DNA of 64,000 nt from Lucinisca nassula (lineage: Eukaryota; Mollusca; Bivalvia; Lucinida; Lucinidae): the NCBI GenBank assembly GCA_963580285.1, contig OY757026.1, positions 81,137,817 through 81,201,816 of the forward strand, given 5' to 3'. Position numbers and translations under genes: made by a program. The notes below the pieces were generated by a model that ran no database searches, was not told where the DNA came from, and worked only from the letters and a program-made list of their open reading frames with translations. The stretch's first letter is position 1. Each line of letters opens with the position of its first letter. This document shows, piece after piece, positions 21,681 to 33,488 of this stretch.

Positions 21681-22487
21681 TTATTGCATTTTGCGTGGCG
21701 TGGGCCTATTAGGCCCACGCAGGTAAGGATATGGACGAGATTGGACAATGTCTATAGTACAGCATCAAGGTTTGCAAGACGCTTCTCAGCCACGCAATCA
21801 AGCGTCTGCTTCAGGTGGATCAATAGATTGGTTCCCTCGTCGTTATCTTAGACTGGTTCCCTCACCCTATAGCTCTCTGGCTTTCGCATATATATTTTCG
21901 ATAGAACACAGGCATCCAGGCATCCAGTTAAGTCGTTATCTCCGCTAGATGGCTACTGACTGCAACACTGACCATCTCATTAGTAGATAATGTGTTTATA
22001 ATTAAAACGGGTTTCCCACTGAACTGTAAATAACCCATTAATGCCAAGCGCTTCACTGTCAGTCGGAAGAATTGTCGTCTGCTCGCTGCATGTATTTTGA
22101 CAAAAGCAGCAAAAACCCTGACCAGAATGTGCATATGCGCAGGCTGATTTCTGTCTCTTCGCAAAATTAGTTCAATATTTCTTTGTGCCTTTTATGGAAC
22201 GCTAGGCAAATGGGGGTAGTCATTTCCAAAACCGTTTTGGAGTTAATAACCTGAAAATATTAGATCAGTGCATACGCTGAATTTATTCATGGGGCTTTTC
22301 AAAAATGCATGGTTTCGCAAGGGTGAATGCAACTTCCTTACTACTGCTATAGCATTGAGTAGATCAGTATGTATTTATTAAAACTGCCTCGTCGAGGCGA
22401 TTCTAACGAGTATCCTTATTATCTAAATCTATGTTTGGTCTGAAAAGAAGGAATATTTTAGCAACAGTGTTTTATGGCCCTGATTGA

Positions 22488-22727
22488 TTGATTGGATGAT
22501 TGATTGATTTAAGATTTAGCGTTCCCGTCAACACTATAAAGGTCATTTTGGAGACGTTGCTTCCAATTTGTGGGACTTTTACCTTCATCTCAATCCCTGC
22601 CGTCCAATGAAACCAATAGAGTTTATTAGCATGGATGAGCCGACTCGCGCCGCTTTGCCTGGGCAGGCTTACATTCTCTAAGCTGTTTACCAGTACTCGT
22701 GTGCGGGTCGGTTTCAGCTCTTTTATG
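22488..22727 (-). repeat. SINE S2, copy 3
   Basis: Minus-strand S2 copy with its tail complement (gattgattgattgg-type) at the left and head truncated at the right. Confidence 0.75.
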
Positions 22728-23267
22728 GCCCTGACAAATCACATTAGGTTTGCAAGACTTTTTAAAGTAAGAAGAACACACAGGGAAACTAATTAGGACT
22801 GAACTAACCTCTTATATCTAGCTAGGTACATTTCCATGTAGAGTTATGTCTACAAAATTGTTTAAGATTTATTTGGTTGATTTGCAGGATCGTTTGGCAC
22901 AGGGAGAAGACTTAACACTGCTGCCTGGGTTTTGTTGATAGCCAGCGATAGTCACGCGGACAAAAACAACCAACAGAAACACTGCTTTATAACGTAGATT
23001 GTGGGTACTCGTTAAATCGCTTCATTATAAGAAAAGTATACAGTGAAAAAAAAAATAAATGACGTTCTTGGTGTTGTACTGGAAGCATTTTCCTTCAAGA
23101 TTTTCCAAATTATTAACTTATCATTTGTTAATATGTTTATTTCCCTTCTGTATATACTTATATCCAATCATCTCAACAGATTAAAAATTTCATTGATAAT
23201 GCTTAGCCTCATACGCAAGACAATACGCACTGATATGTGCTCGAAAAGTTATTACATGTACATGTAG
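22728..23267. other. No gene seen
   Basis: AT-rich. A foldback FB1 remnant (gattgtgggtactcgtt) lies near 22998. A 74-codon ORF at 23043 has no recognisable feature. Confidence 0.4.
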
Positions 23268-23401
23268 ATCTCCTATTTGAAATACCGAGGGAGGTAGAAC
23301 AATCCGATAAAGAAACGAGTGCGTAGCACAAGTTTGTTTAACGGATTTTACACACACCCCCGCCCCCCGATGTTTATTAATCCCACATTTCAAATAGGAG
23401 A
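23268..23401. repeat. Small inverted-repeat element
   Basis: atctcctatttgaaat and atttcaaataggagaa flank a 100-bp interior; a MITE-like structure seen once here. Confidence 0.6.
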
Positions 23402-24186
23402 AATGAATAATCTATAAGTACAAGCATTTCCATAGACTTTAAGGACCGAATTGCTCTTGAATTTCGGGTCTGAATTTCCGTTCAGTTGACTGTTTACAGC
23501 TCATGTTAACGGTTCAATCAGCGTAGTGTTACAGAAGCTGGGTGGAAGAAAAACTGGTTGGCCGCCATTGTGAAAGCGCTTTCTACAGTTTTGAACATAA
23601 ATAGAAGAAACAAAGTGTTTCAGTGATAAAACAAGTATAATGTGAGAGTAAATAAAGCAAAACGTACAGCCTATTCAATGGTCATGTCCATGTTTTCCTT
23701 TGTTTAAGGGTTGAATCCGACTCAAACGTCACGCTTTCTGAACATCTGTTGATATCTTCCCAGACACCATTGCAATGACGTCATGAATGACGCCGACGTG
23801 ACTGAAACTTTCCCGCGTTTGAATATAACGGTTTCACTGCAAAAGCGGTATCTTGTATCTTGTACATAAATAGTTCTAGCTAAAGAGTTTTATTTCTCCG
23901 GCTAAGAGGAAATATTTCTTCTCAGCAAAAAAGAAAAATACCAAGATTATGTCTGGTAGAAATCATATTTCTCTGTTGTGCATGTAATATAACATTTTAT
24001 CCAACTTCTCCTTTGCAAACAGTGTAGATCCATCGAATGCTTCTGCTGATCAGGATCCACACTGCCATAGTTTCTCCTCTCTCGCTTTTTCTCGCTCAGT
24101 CCCACCACTGCATCCCAGCTACTGAATATCAGTGATTTCAGTGCAATGTTTTTAAACAAAGTAATTTGTTCATTCTACCTGTTAAT
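23402..24186. other. No gene seen
   Basis: Apparently low-copy sequence; contains a fragment of the GATCAGACGCC palindrome near 24010-24060. No supported exon. Confidence 0.4.
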
Positions 24187-24333
24187 GCAGGCCCGTACGC
24201 AGGAGTGACAACCCCCACCCACCCCTCCTAATTTGGAAAATTTTCTCAAATTCATGCAGTATTTTGCATTCTGCAAATTACCCGGAATTCGCACCCTCCC
24301 CACGTTTTATAGAGTCTGCGTACGGACCTGAAT
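24187..24333. mobile_element. MITE with CCGTACGCAG termini
   Basis: caggcccgtacgcag at the left and the complement ctgcgtacggacctg at the right, with AC-rich strings inside. One copy in the window. Confidence 0.6.
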
Positions 24334-25299
24334 CATGTTTTAAAATGAAAATGCTGCTGTATGTAGGGCGAACAGTGCTGACCCTGATCAGACGCGATGT
24401 ACTGTCTATCCGATCTGGGTCTATGCTGTATGTCTAATAACGATACCACCTTTAAAAGTTTTGCTCTAAAATAATCCTAGGTTCTAAGGTATGTTATAAG
24501 CAGAAGTGCGAAAAGTAACGTTATATTGTCTTTTTTTTTTTCGGCTAAGCATACATATGTGCAAACGTCCATTTCTTTCTAACAGTTTTATTAATAGTAT
24601 TTTCCGAAAGTCGTCGCGTGAGAGCGCGGGCTATATTAAGATACTGTTTTTGTTTTCCTTTCATGACGTAGGCAGCCTGGCATTGGCCTGACCTATTTCG
24701 TTTGATCTTTAAATGCCAGTATATAAGCAAACAGTGTAGTCCTGAGCAGCCGGCTGGGCAGACGCCACATTCCGCGCCACATTCTGATCTGGGTATTCAG
24801 TGTTTGCGAAACCCAGCATACGATTCCTGACCAGACTCTATAGATAGCTATGACTTGCATGTAACATCGACAAAAATAGCGCGACGTTTTCTATTTATAA
24901 TGATAATATTGGTTTCCCCAAATCAGTGATTGTGACATGGGCAACAGCAATATTTTTGATTTGCCTTTTAGTAACTTTTGGTCGACCCACAAACAGGTGT
25001 TGAATCTTTACATTTCTGATACAGGTTTAAAACTATGTTAATTAACATACAAATGCGATAAAAAAGTAAGAGTGGCATGTTTTAGAATTCGTCTTCTTTT
25101 CCTTATTCTTGATCCTTGAAGGTTCGCTAGAACCGCCTCAGTGAAGCCATTCTAAACCTTTTTTAGCAGAGTTACAATACTAATCTTTATCTCTGCAATC
25201 CCCAGTTTTATTATATAAATCATTGCCTTCTCTTCTACATAAAAACAGTGCTCACTGCTAGGGTGTAAGTGTAATGTACGCACTATAACAAAAATGAAA
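24334..25299. other. No gene seen
   Basis: Fragments of the GATCAGACGCC palindrome (about 24366 and 24740) and an FB1 remnant near 25120. No exon supported. Confidence 0.4.
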
Positions 25300-25311
25300 A
25301 GTGCGTGAAAT

Positions 25312-25565
25312 GAACACTCCCTCAACCCCACTTTATATAGAGAAAACTGGGGTTATAGGGGTACACATTATTTTCTTATTTCTGCTCCAAGACATAGGTT
25401 GTGGGTAAGAATCGCCTAGCAGAGGTGGTCCTAAGGAGTGCCCACAACCTAAGTTTGCAGTATAAATAAGAAAAAAATATCAAGGATTTTCATTAGAAAA
25501 GAAGCCATTTTGGAGATGTGAAGGAATGCACTGTGTCGCACGGGTGTATTATCGTAATGTTTTGA
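25312..25565. repeat. Foldback element FB1b, copy 1
   Basis: Contains ccccactttatatag, actggggttataggggta, cttatttctgctccaagaca and a decayed hairpin. The left terminus is unclear. A subfamily of FB1, also at 44990 and 52675. Confidence 0.65.
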
Positions 25566-25956
25566 GGAATAATACCCCTTGCACACCCCACATTTTCTCT
25601 CAGTAGAGTAATGTTTGCAGGGGTGTATATTACTTTGACTTTGTAACGTGATGGGGATGTCAAGGAATAAACTTTTTGTTTTTAAGAAAAATACAAGGTC
25701 TGCATAAAACCGATCAGAAAAAGCAGACTGCGGTAAAATTTCACTCCTTTATTATAAGCTGCATGTATTACGATGATTCACATATTAGGTGAAAGTAGAT
25801 TCATGTTGGTATTTGGATTATTATCCCTGTCGGTGTTGCAGAGTAATTTTCTATAAATAAACGAAGAGAATCCATCAGACAGCTTTACAATTCTGTGATG
25901 TATATTCATTGACCTACAGTACCGCTCGGACAAATCACGTGATCAGCCATCCACAA

Positions 25957-26235
25957 CAATCCCCATCAACACTGTAAAGGTCATTTTGGAGACGCTGCTT
26001 CCAATTTTGTGGGACTTTTACCTGACATTGAGATGAAATGACATAGCAAGCCCTGTCGCAAAATGAAACCAATAGGGTTTATAAGGCATGGACGGGCCGA
26101 ATCGCACCGCTTTGCCTGTGCAGGCTTAGATCCTCTAAGCTTTTTACCAGTACTCGTGTGCGGGTCGGTTTCAGCTCTGCGTGGAAGCATCATGCAGACC
26201 ATCTATTTTTTCAAGAACCGATGGGCGGGGGCCGT
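25957..26235 (-). repeat. SINE S2, copy 4
   Basis: Minus orientation; head at the right ends in gaaccgatgggcgg, tail truncated at the left. Confidence 0.8.
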
Positions 26236-26978
26236 GTAACTGTGTGTAAAAACTTTAAGTAAAACATGTAACTAAAACTCCGTTCTACGCTTTTGGTAAA
26301 ACATGAAACCAAATCTTCGGATTTGAGACGTCTGTATATGTATATTTATATATAATGTAATAGACAAATGTCAAATGTAGATTGAAGCTGGATACATGTA
26401 GTATTCATTCACCAATGGGCAGAAAAGGTTTGGGAATTCGTAGGCACTAATACTACTAATACATTGAGACTATTCAACCGCATAGGAAAACTGACGTAAA
26501 AATAAACATTTACATTAGTTTAGCCTAAGTCAGACTTTGAAACAGCTCTCAAACGATGCACAAAATAAGTCACATAATGGACTGATCGGTACAGAGCAGT
26601 TAAGTTTAATTTGAAACTATTTCAAATACACGAAGGTTTAAACGATTGAAATGTTTTCATGAGACTTAAGCAAATTTTAGTATTTTATAATGTGCAGATA
26701 TTCTTGCCATTTGCTTGTGTGTTTTTTTTTTTATAAATTACAGAAAAAATGGTGGCTATTTTTTATATTTAGCTTCGCGAGAATCCTATCCTTCATTATT
26801 ATAACCACCCAAGTGAATCATTTTTCGTGACAGATCTAGTATTAGTAAGTACTCACTACGTTAAAGCTAACCAAAAGACACTTTTGTGTTAAGACAAAAT
26901 CTAGTCTATAACAATAAAATCCAATCAAAATACACTTTAGCATGTAATAAGTCATTCAGTTTAAAGAATTATCTACAT
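26236..26978. other. No gene seen
   Basis: AT-rich, low-copy in this window; no exon or repeat recognised. Confidence 0.4.
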
Positions 26979-27255
26979 CACGAAAACACGCCTATATAAG
27001 TTTGACCCCCTGGAACCCTACTTTTATATTGTAAAACAAGGGTTTACAGGGAGTAAATCTTATTTTTCTTATTTCTGCTCTAAAATATAGATTGTGGGTA
27101 TTCGTTAGAACCGCCTCGAGGGGGCGGTTCCAACGAGTACCCACAATCTATATTCTCAGCAGAAATAAGAAAAATATTACATTTTTTCATCTGAAAATTT
27201 TCCTTTTCACTGCAGTAAAGTTTACAATACATTTGTATAGGCGTGTTTACGTAAC
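26979..27255. repeat. Foldback element FB1, copy 1
   Basis: Termini cacgaaaacacgcctatata and complement (tataggcgtgttta); central hairpin gtattcgttagaaccgcctc and its complement. About 275 bp. Confidence 0.85.
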
Positions 27256-27653
27256 GAGAAGCAACTTCTAAAACATTTTAAATCGTATATGACTGCACAT
27301 CTCTCAACGAATCATGCTTTAGTATTGCTATTGTAACAATGTGATTATTATTGCTTAATAAGAGTACCAATAAGCTATTCTAAAAAGCTTTGCTTTTCTT
27401 TTAATTGCAGACAAATAAAAAAGTTTCAATATTTTTGTATTTATTTATTTTTTTCTACAAATAAACTGCTGGTGCATTGATTATCTTACGTGTTTTAAAA
27501 TAATCCAAAACCCAAAGTTTAGAAAAATTGCCAGCCCACGTATTGGATTCCTTTTTTGAAGGAAGCCAACTTGTTCTCTATTTCTTTATCTGGAATTGAG
27601 CGCTGGTTACACCCGCTTAATCTGTTAACTATACAGGAGAAACAGCTGTTTAC

Positions 27654-27829
27654 CTGTCAAGCAGAAAGTCGTCTAATAATTTTGCAAGTCTCACTACTTT
27701 GGACATCTCCTTCCTGATGCCCGGGACTTCCGTGGAGGGTGGGCCATGTCTGCTGATGTTGGCTCGGTGGGGGACGCCTATTAGTCCTGATGTAGGCGTC
27801 TCTTGCCTGATGCCTCCAGTTGACCTGTC
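27654..27829 (-). CDS. Candidate exon, unknown product
   Basis: A GC-rich island in AT-rich surroundings. Read on the minus strand, one frame is open from an in-frame TGA (27830-27832) to a strong donor (GACAG|gtaaac, exon end 27654). It ends with an amphipathic stretch near EMSKVVRLAKLLDDFLLDR. A second frame on the same strand is open for 91 codons (27932 to 27657) and is Gln/Pro/Thr-rich. Only one can be right, unless a frameshift joins them. No acceptor was identified, and I do not recognise the product. It could also be a retroelement fragment. Confidence 0.3.
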
Positions 27830-28087
27830 TCATGATCTGCGTCGGTCGGTGTGTGCTCGGAGGGGGATGTGCTGTGTTTGCCGGGACTTGTCCATCATCC
27901 GTTTCGGTTTCAGAACTTTGGGATTGAGACACAACGATGAAGATTAAATATCAGAAAGGCCTCTGTGTCACTAAATTTGGTATAGTTACGCCTTAATTGA
28001 ATAGATCTCTCTTCCTTATATGGAAGAGTAGTCCAAGTCGATATTGACCCATTGCATGCGGGAATGCCCTAAAGGGGTACCTTGTCA

Positions 28088-28145
28088 AACAGTGCAGGCC
28101 CAGATCAGACGCCGCAGACCGCGGCGTCTGATCAGGGCCTGAACT
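28088..28145. repeat. GATCAGACGCCGC palindrome
   Basis: agatcagacgccgcagacc with its complement, flanked by caaacagtgcaggccc. A paired ggggtacc / ggtacccc context suggests it is the core of a longer element. Confidence 0.8.
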
Positions 28146-28189
28146 ATTTGCTAACATAATTTTCCGTCAAAAATAGAATGACAAGAGGG

Positions 28190-28990
28190 CCATGACGGTC
28201 CTGGATCGCTCACATGATCCATAGGGTAACAGGTGGGCCCATGGGAGAGCCATTATTGGCAACAAGGCTATAATTTGAATGATATTGGTAGTGGTCTAAA
28301 AGGTGAAGCTTCATACCAAATATCAAAGACCGGAGCCTTCTGGTTTCAGACAAGAAGATTTTTACAGGTTTTCCTTATATGAGTCCATATAAAACCTGCG
28401 GGCCCCGGGGCTGGGCCATTTTTGGCCCCTTGGCTATAATTTGAACAAACTTGGTAGAAATCAAAAAAGACGAAGCTTCATACCAAATATCAAAGACCTT
28501 TGCCTTCTGGTTTCAGACAAGAAGATTATCAAAGGTTTCCATTGCCTTCACTTCTATTTCCCAATATAAGTCTATGTAAAACAAGTGGGCCTCGGGTTGG
28601 GTTCATTTTTGGCCCCAGGGCTATAATTTGAACAATTTTGGTAGAGGTTCACTACATGAAGCGTCATTCCAAATATCAAAGACCTTGGCCTTCTTGTTTC
28701 AGACAAGAACATTTTCAAAGGTTTTCCCTATATAAGTCTATGTTAAACCAGTGGGCACCGGGATCGGCGCATTTTTTTTTTTTTTTTTTTTTTTTTTTGC
28801 GCCAGGGCTATAATTTGAACAATCCCGGTAGAGCTCTACTAGACAAAGCTTCATACCAAATATCAAAGACCTGAACTTTCTGGTTTCAGACAAGAAGATT
28901 TTTTAAAGGGACGTTAAACCTCAAATCAAACAAACAAAAAAACTATATAAGTCTATGTAAAACCAGTGTGTCCCGGGGTAAACAGGTCTA
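28190..28990. repeat. Tandem repeat, four units of about 180-200 bp
   Basis: Each unit has ggctataatttgaac, gaagcttcataccaaatatc, ttctggtttcagacaagaag and a tataagtctatgtaaa block. A T30 run (about 28769-28798) interrupts the fourth and a SINE S2 tail fragment lies at 28907-28940. Confidence 0.8.
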
Positions 28991-29076
28991 ATTAACCCTT
29001 TTTGTACCAAATGGATTCTTCTTCCTTATATATAGCAGGAGTTCATTTCAAAATTTAGGGGTATCAGATTGTGTTT

Positions 29077-29140
29077 TGCAAACAGTGTAGGCCCTGATCA
29101 GACGCGCGTTCAGCGGCGTCAGAATTTGGCCTGTACTATT
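29077..29140. repeat. GATCAGACGC palindrome, decayed
   Basis: caaacagtgtaggccctgat with a mutated right arm. Confidence 0.7.
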
Positions 29141-29311
29141 TGCCAAGGTACCCCTTAAGGGGTTTCTTGTACTAAATGGGGTATAACTGCTTGGAACTAA
29201 TTAATTAGGTATGACATATTCTAAAGAAAACACATGTTTCTGATTAAATACGATAGATAAGGTGTTTGTTAATCATGATTCTAAAAGACGCTGTTCAGTT
29301 CGGCTTTTCAG

Positions 29312-29406
29312 GTTTTTGTTTGTTTGTATTGGAGTTTAACGGCCCAGTCTACACTATTAAGGTCATTTTGAGCCGGTCAGTTTGCCTATCCACACTTTCC
29401 TGGGTA
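29312..29406 (-). repeat. SINE S1 3' fragment
   Basis: Only the 3' part (complement tttgtttgtattggagttta to cctgggtaggct) remains; it abuts the left part of PLE-D. Confidence 0.75.
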
Positions 29407-29572
29407 GGCTGAACTCTCCAAATTATTAACTTCATGTTTTACTGCCATCAAAAAACATGTGATAAAATATTGCGACAAAGTCTTCAAAAGATCAAGTAGA
29501 AATCTGTTTTGGTCTATAAAATATTATAATGAAGTTTTAAATAAATTGAAATCCAGGCGTTTTCGTGCTTCA
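29407..29572 (+). pseudogene. PLE-D reverse transcriptase, left part
   Basis: Plus-strand RT fragment, from the KLLTSC region to the KLKSRRFRAS region. Its last bases (cgtgcttca) are exactly what precedes the first bases of the right part at about 31616 (tctgtctacttatg) in intact copies. This half and the 31616-32693 half are therefore one element split by PLE-C. Confidence 0.75.
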
Positions 29573-30313
29573 AAATAGAAGTGGGCCAATGATCAGGAAT
29601 CGAAAAAAATAACCCACAGCTCCCATCAGAGACACCAAAGGGAAAGAAACACAAACATGAAGCAACAGACCACAACGGAAACACCAACAGCGGAAAGGCA
29701 AAAGGACAGTTACTTTCCCACAAAATGGCCAATAGGCTATCCAAAATAAAATAATATAAGCAACACAAACACCCAAAGACAAACAATTACAAAAATAAAC
29801 CGCGACAGAAGAACCGCCTCGGAACTGTCAGTGGAAACGAATTCAACTGGGGGGGGGGGGGCTTAAATCGATTTTACGTGGCCACAATCTTTGCCCTTAC
29901 TTCCGTCGCGATTAAGACAAATAATTTGTTAAGTCCGCATGGAGGCCTCCTAACTCATCAGCGCATTATCTGCGTGAACACAAAAATCAAACAACCACAG
30001 AGATGAAACAAGGACTCGACAGCAAGAAACCACTGAAATGCTGCAGCACAAGAAACCAACAGTTAGACTCCGATTGGCCCGACCAGAGACAGAGCATCAG
30101 GTACAAACCAACATAAGCCTTTACGTTGGAACCGTCATAGAATCTGAGGCCTGACCCACCGGCGTGCAATTAGAGAGTTAAGCAAAGTTGTCAACCGTGA
30201 TGGGGTTACCTACCATGCATTTAGTCTGTCGTATAACATTTATGTTGTACCCAATCTTTTTATATCGAAGAATGATTTTACGAAATTGGGTGCCGAAGTC
30301 ATTGCGGTTGTAA
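29573..30313 (-). repeat. PLE-C 3' tail, unedited
   Basis: Complete tail in minus orientation, from the 3' tip (aatagaagtgggccaatgat) through the G tract near 29848-29860 to the end of the RT. It matches other tails normally, without the A-to-G excess seen upstream. Confidence 0.85.
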
Positions 30314-31612
30314 ATTTTCCCCGAACACACACACCAAGCCACCACAAAAACCCGGGCTCCGACAGACCCCGCCGCAGAAGAGACCCAAGCCCAACACCGA
30401 ACCCTGAAACCAAACCAGAATGACGTCTATAAAATTTTGAAAAGGCCCTGCGCAGCCCACTGCACCGATAACCCTGATTAAGAAGTTCAGCCGTTAACAA
30501 TCGACTACGAGTGTCGAAGTCAGCTACATGACTACACACTCTGGCAAATCGAATATATCGCGAAACACAAACGCCACAGGACGGCGCACGAGGAACACCA
30601 CCGCCCAAAAAAGGAAAGTTTACATCCCCAAAACCAAAACCACCGCGTCCACCACAAACCCCGCAAAAAACAAACCCATCCACAACAGACAGATGCAAAC
30701 CCAAAAAACGGGGCCTCGGCCCCAGAAGAACCCGCCCTACTCAAACGAAGTCCTGGGGGCAAATTTGACTGATCAACCCATCGAAATAGGTATTATCAAC
30801 ACCCAACAAACCATCCAAACATCCAGAAGTGGAGCTAAAAGCCCCAACGACCACAGACCGGCCATCAGCAGAAAGGGACATCATGAAGTTTCTCTCTCAA
30901 CAAAACAAAAACAGACCAACCACAAGCGGCGCGCAACCAGCACCCACCGGAACACCCACAACCCGCCCAAACAACCCAGTACCAAATCGTATGTAAATAT
31001 TGTCGAGAGCCTCACACACTCTCTGACGTGACCACAAAGTACAGCTTTTATGCTCTTCAGAAGTGAAAAATGCACCCCACACACTACATGCAAGACAGAG
31101 GGAGCCCTCCCCACGAAACGCCTACCCAACCAAACCATCAAGCCTCTCCCCCACAAGACCACGAGGAAGTGTAGTGTAACGGTTGGAAAAATCAGAAGCA
31201 GAAAGACTTGAAGCACGAAAACGCCCGAATCCCAACCCATCCAAAACCCCATTAGAATTTTCTAAAGACCAAAAACGACCTCCACCCGATCTTTCGAAAA
31301 CTTTGTCTCATCACCCTACCACACTTCCTTTGATGGCAGTAAAACATGAAGTCAACAACTCGGAGAGCCCAGAGGCGACACAAGAGCCCGAACCTGCAAC
31401 AAACCGCGCTCCGCATGGTCCCTCACGAAGCTTAGGTAACCAACACAACGCAGAAAGCCTGTCCTGGCCCTCTGCAACACAGACAGCAAACCCGGTGGCC
31501 GAACGACAAACGCTGTCAGAAACCAAAGCCGTCTCCGCAGCCAAAGGCTGAAGTTCATAGGTCCCAGCACCACCAAGTTCCCGCCGAAGAGCGCCAACAC
31601 AGCGAAGCCGCC
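30314..31612 (-). pseudogene. PLE-C reverse transcriptase, A-to-G hypermutated
   Basis: Same RT as PLE-A, read on the minus strand from about 31612 to 30314, covering the N-terminal region to the end of the RT. Its sense strand carries dense A-to-G changes (T-to-C on the plus strand). These give Asp/Glu to Gly, Lys to Arg/Gly, Asn to Ser/Asp, Tyr to Cys, Ile to Val and Gln to Arg throughout. The region homologous to 2801-2838 is 30381-30418: 13 of 14 plus-strand T are C, with no other change. Over 30791-30830 against 3211-3250, 9 of 16 T are C and nothing else differs. Unedited patches (for example 30427-30446) alternate with saturated ones. The protein cannot be functional. The element lies inside PLE-D, whose flanks are normal. 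Confidence 0.85.
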
Positions 31613-31615
31613 AAA

Positions 31616-32693
31616 TAAGTCCAGTCTGTCTACTTATGATTTTTCCACCCTTTACACTACACTTCATCATAATCTTATAAAAGAAAAACTTAATGATTTA
31701 TTTGAATGGACATTCCATAAGGAAGACGCCCTCTATCTTGCATGTAATGTAATAAATGCTTTTTTCACTTCTGAAGAGAATAAAAAGAATACATTATGGT
31801 CATGTCAGAAAGTGTGTGAAGCTCTCACTTTTTTTCTTGACAATATTTACATAAGATTTGGTACTAAGTTATTTAGACAAGCTGTGGGTATTCCGATGGG
31901 TACTAATTGCGCATCACTTGTGGCTAATCTGTTTTTGTTTTGTTATGAGAGATACTTCATGATGTCCCTTTCTGCTGAAAACCAGTCTGAAATCATTGAA
32001 GCTTTTAGCTCAACTTCTAGATATTTGGATGATTTATTAAATATTGATAATACCTATTTGATGGTTTGATCAGTCAAATTTACCCCCCAGAACTTCAGTT
32101 AAATAAAGAAAATTCTTCTGATACCGAGGCCCCGTTCTTGGATTTACATCTATCTATTGTAGATGGGTTTATTTCTTGCAAAATTTATGATGAACACGAT
32201 GATTTTGATTTTGAGTTTGTAAATTTTCCTTTTTTGGATGATAATGTTCCTCGTGCGCCATCCTATGGCGTTTATATTTCGCAATTAATTCGATTTGCCA
32301 GAGTGTGTCGTTATGTCACTGACTTCAACACTCGTAATAAATTGTTTACAGCTAAACTTATAAATTAGGGTAACCAAAGGATAACCCTTTCCAGAACATA
32401 TTATCGGTACCATAAACTAGGCAGGGCCTTTTCAAAATTTTATAGACGTCATTCTTATTTAATTTCAAAATTCAATATTGGACTTAAATCTCTTCTGCAA
32501 CAAGGTCTTTCGGAACCCGAATTTTATGGTGACTTAATATATAAAATCAGAAAAATATATAACCGCAATGACTTCAGCACCCAATTTCGTAAAGTCATTC
32601 TTCGATATAAAAAGATTGGATATAACATAAATGTTATACGACAGACTGCATGCATGGTAGTTAACCCAATCACGGTTGACAACTTTGCTTAAC
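31616..32693 (+). pseudogene. PLE-D reverse transcriptase, right part
   Basis: Continues from TYDFSTLYTTL through AVGIPMGTNCASLVANLF and SRYLDDLLNIDN. A one-base deletion near 32056 shifts the frame; the next frame carries FLDLHLSIVDGF to RNKLFTAKL. A 31-nt foreign patch near 32372-32402 then interrupts it before the KFYRRHS region. The end matches NPITV near 32670. Confidence 0.85.
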
Positions 32694-33285
32694 TCTTTAA
32701 TTGCATGCCGGTGGGTCAGGCCTCAGCTTCTTTGACGGTTACAGCGTAAAGGCTTATGTTGGTTGGTACCTGATGCTCTATCTCTGGTCGGGCCCATCGG
32801 AGTCTAACTGTTTGTTTTCTTTTGCTCGAGCATTTCAGTGGCTTCTTGCTGTCGAGTCCTCTCCGTTGTCTCACCTCTGTGGTTGTTTGATTTTTTGTGT
32901 TCAGGAAGATGTTGCACTGATGAGTTAGGAGGCCTTCATGCGGACTGAACAAATTATTTGTCTTAATCGCGATGGAAGTAAGGGCGAGGATTGTGGCCAC
33001 GAAAAATCGATTTAAGCCCCACAGTGGAATTCGTTTCCGCTGACAGTTCCATCGCGGTTTATTTTGTTATTGTTTGTCTTTAGGTGTTTGTGTCGCTTAC
33101 ATTATTTTATTTTGGATAGCCTATTGGCCATTTTGTGGGAAAGTAACTGTCCTTTTGGCTTTCCGCTATTGATGTTTCCATTAGGGTCTGTTGTTTCATG
33201 TTTGTGTTTCTTTCCCTTTGGTGTCTCTGATGGGAGCTGTGGGTTAATTGTATCTATTCCTGATCATTGCCTCCACTTCTATTAT
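32694..33285 (+). repeat. PLE-D 3' tail
   Basis: Complete plus-strand tail ending cattgcctccacttctatt, followed immediately by a SINE S1 fragment. Confidence 0.85.
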
Positions 33286-33488
33286 ACGTAGGCGGTTAAC
33301 CAGTACAGTGCACATCTTTTCGCCAGAAACAACTGCCCTTCTTGAATCAGCGGAAGGGAGAGAATGGCGCTAGAAAAATATTCATGATTAATCTCCACGA
33401 AAGAATGCTGCCGACCCCCGCAGGTATCGAACCCGCGTCCTCCTGATCACCAGTCAGACGCGTATCCGACTGAGCTACCGAGGCCGGC
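33286..33488 (-). repeat. SINE S1, 3'-truncated copy
   Basis: Minus orientation, head at 33488 (gaggccggc complement) and B-box complement gtatcgaacccgcg. The 3' half is missing at the junction with the PLE-D tail. Confidence 0.8.

Noticed and set aside
28638..28874. ORF with a poly-Phe run
   Set aside because: Reads through the T30 tract in a tandem repeat.
30314..31612. APOBEC or RIP-type hypermutation, or CpG decay, as the cause of PLE-C changes
   Set aside because: Those give C-to-T or G-to-A. Here the shift is A-to-G on the sense strand (T-to-C on the other), the opposite direction.
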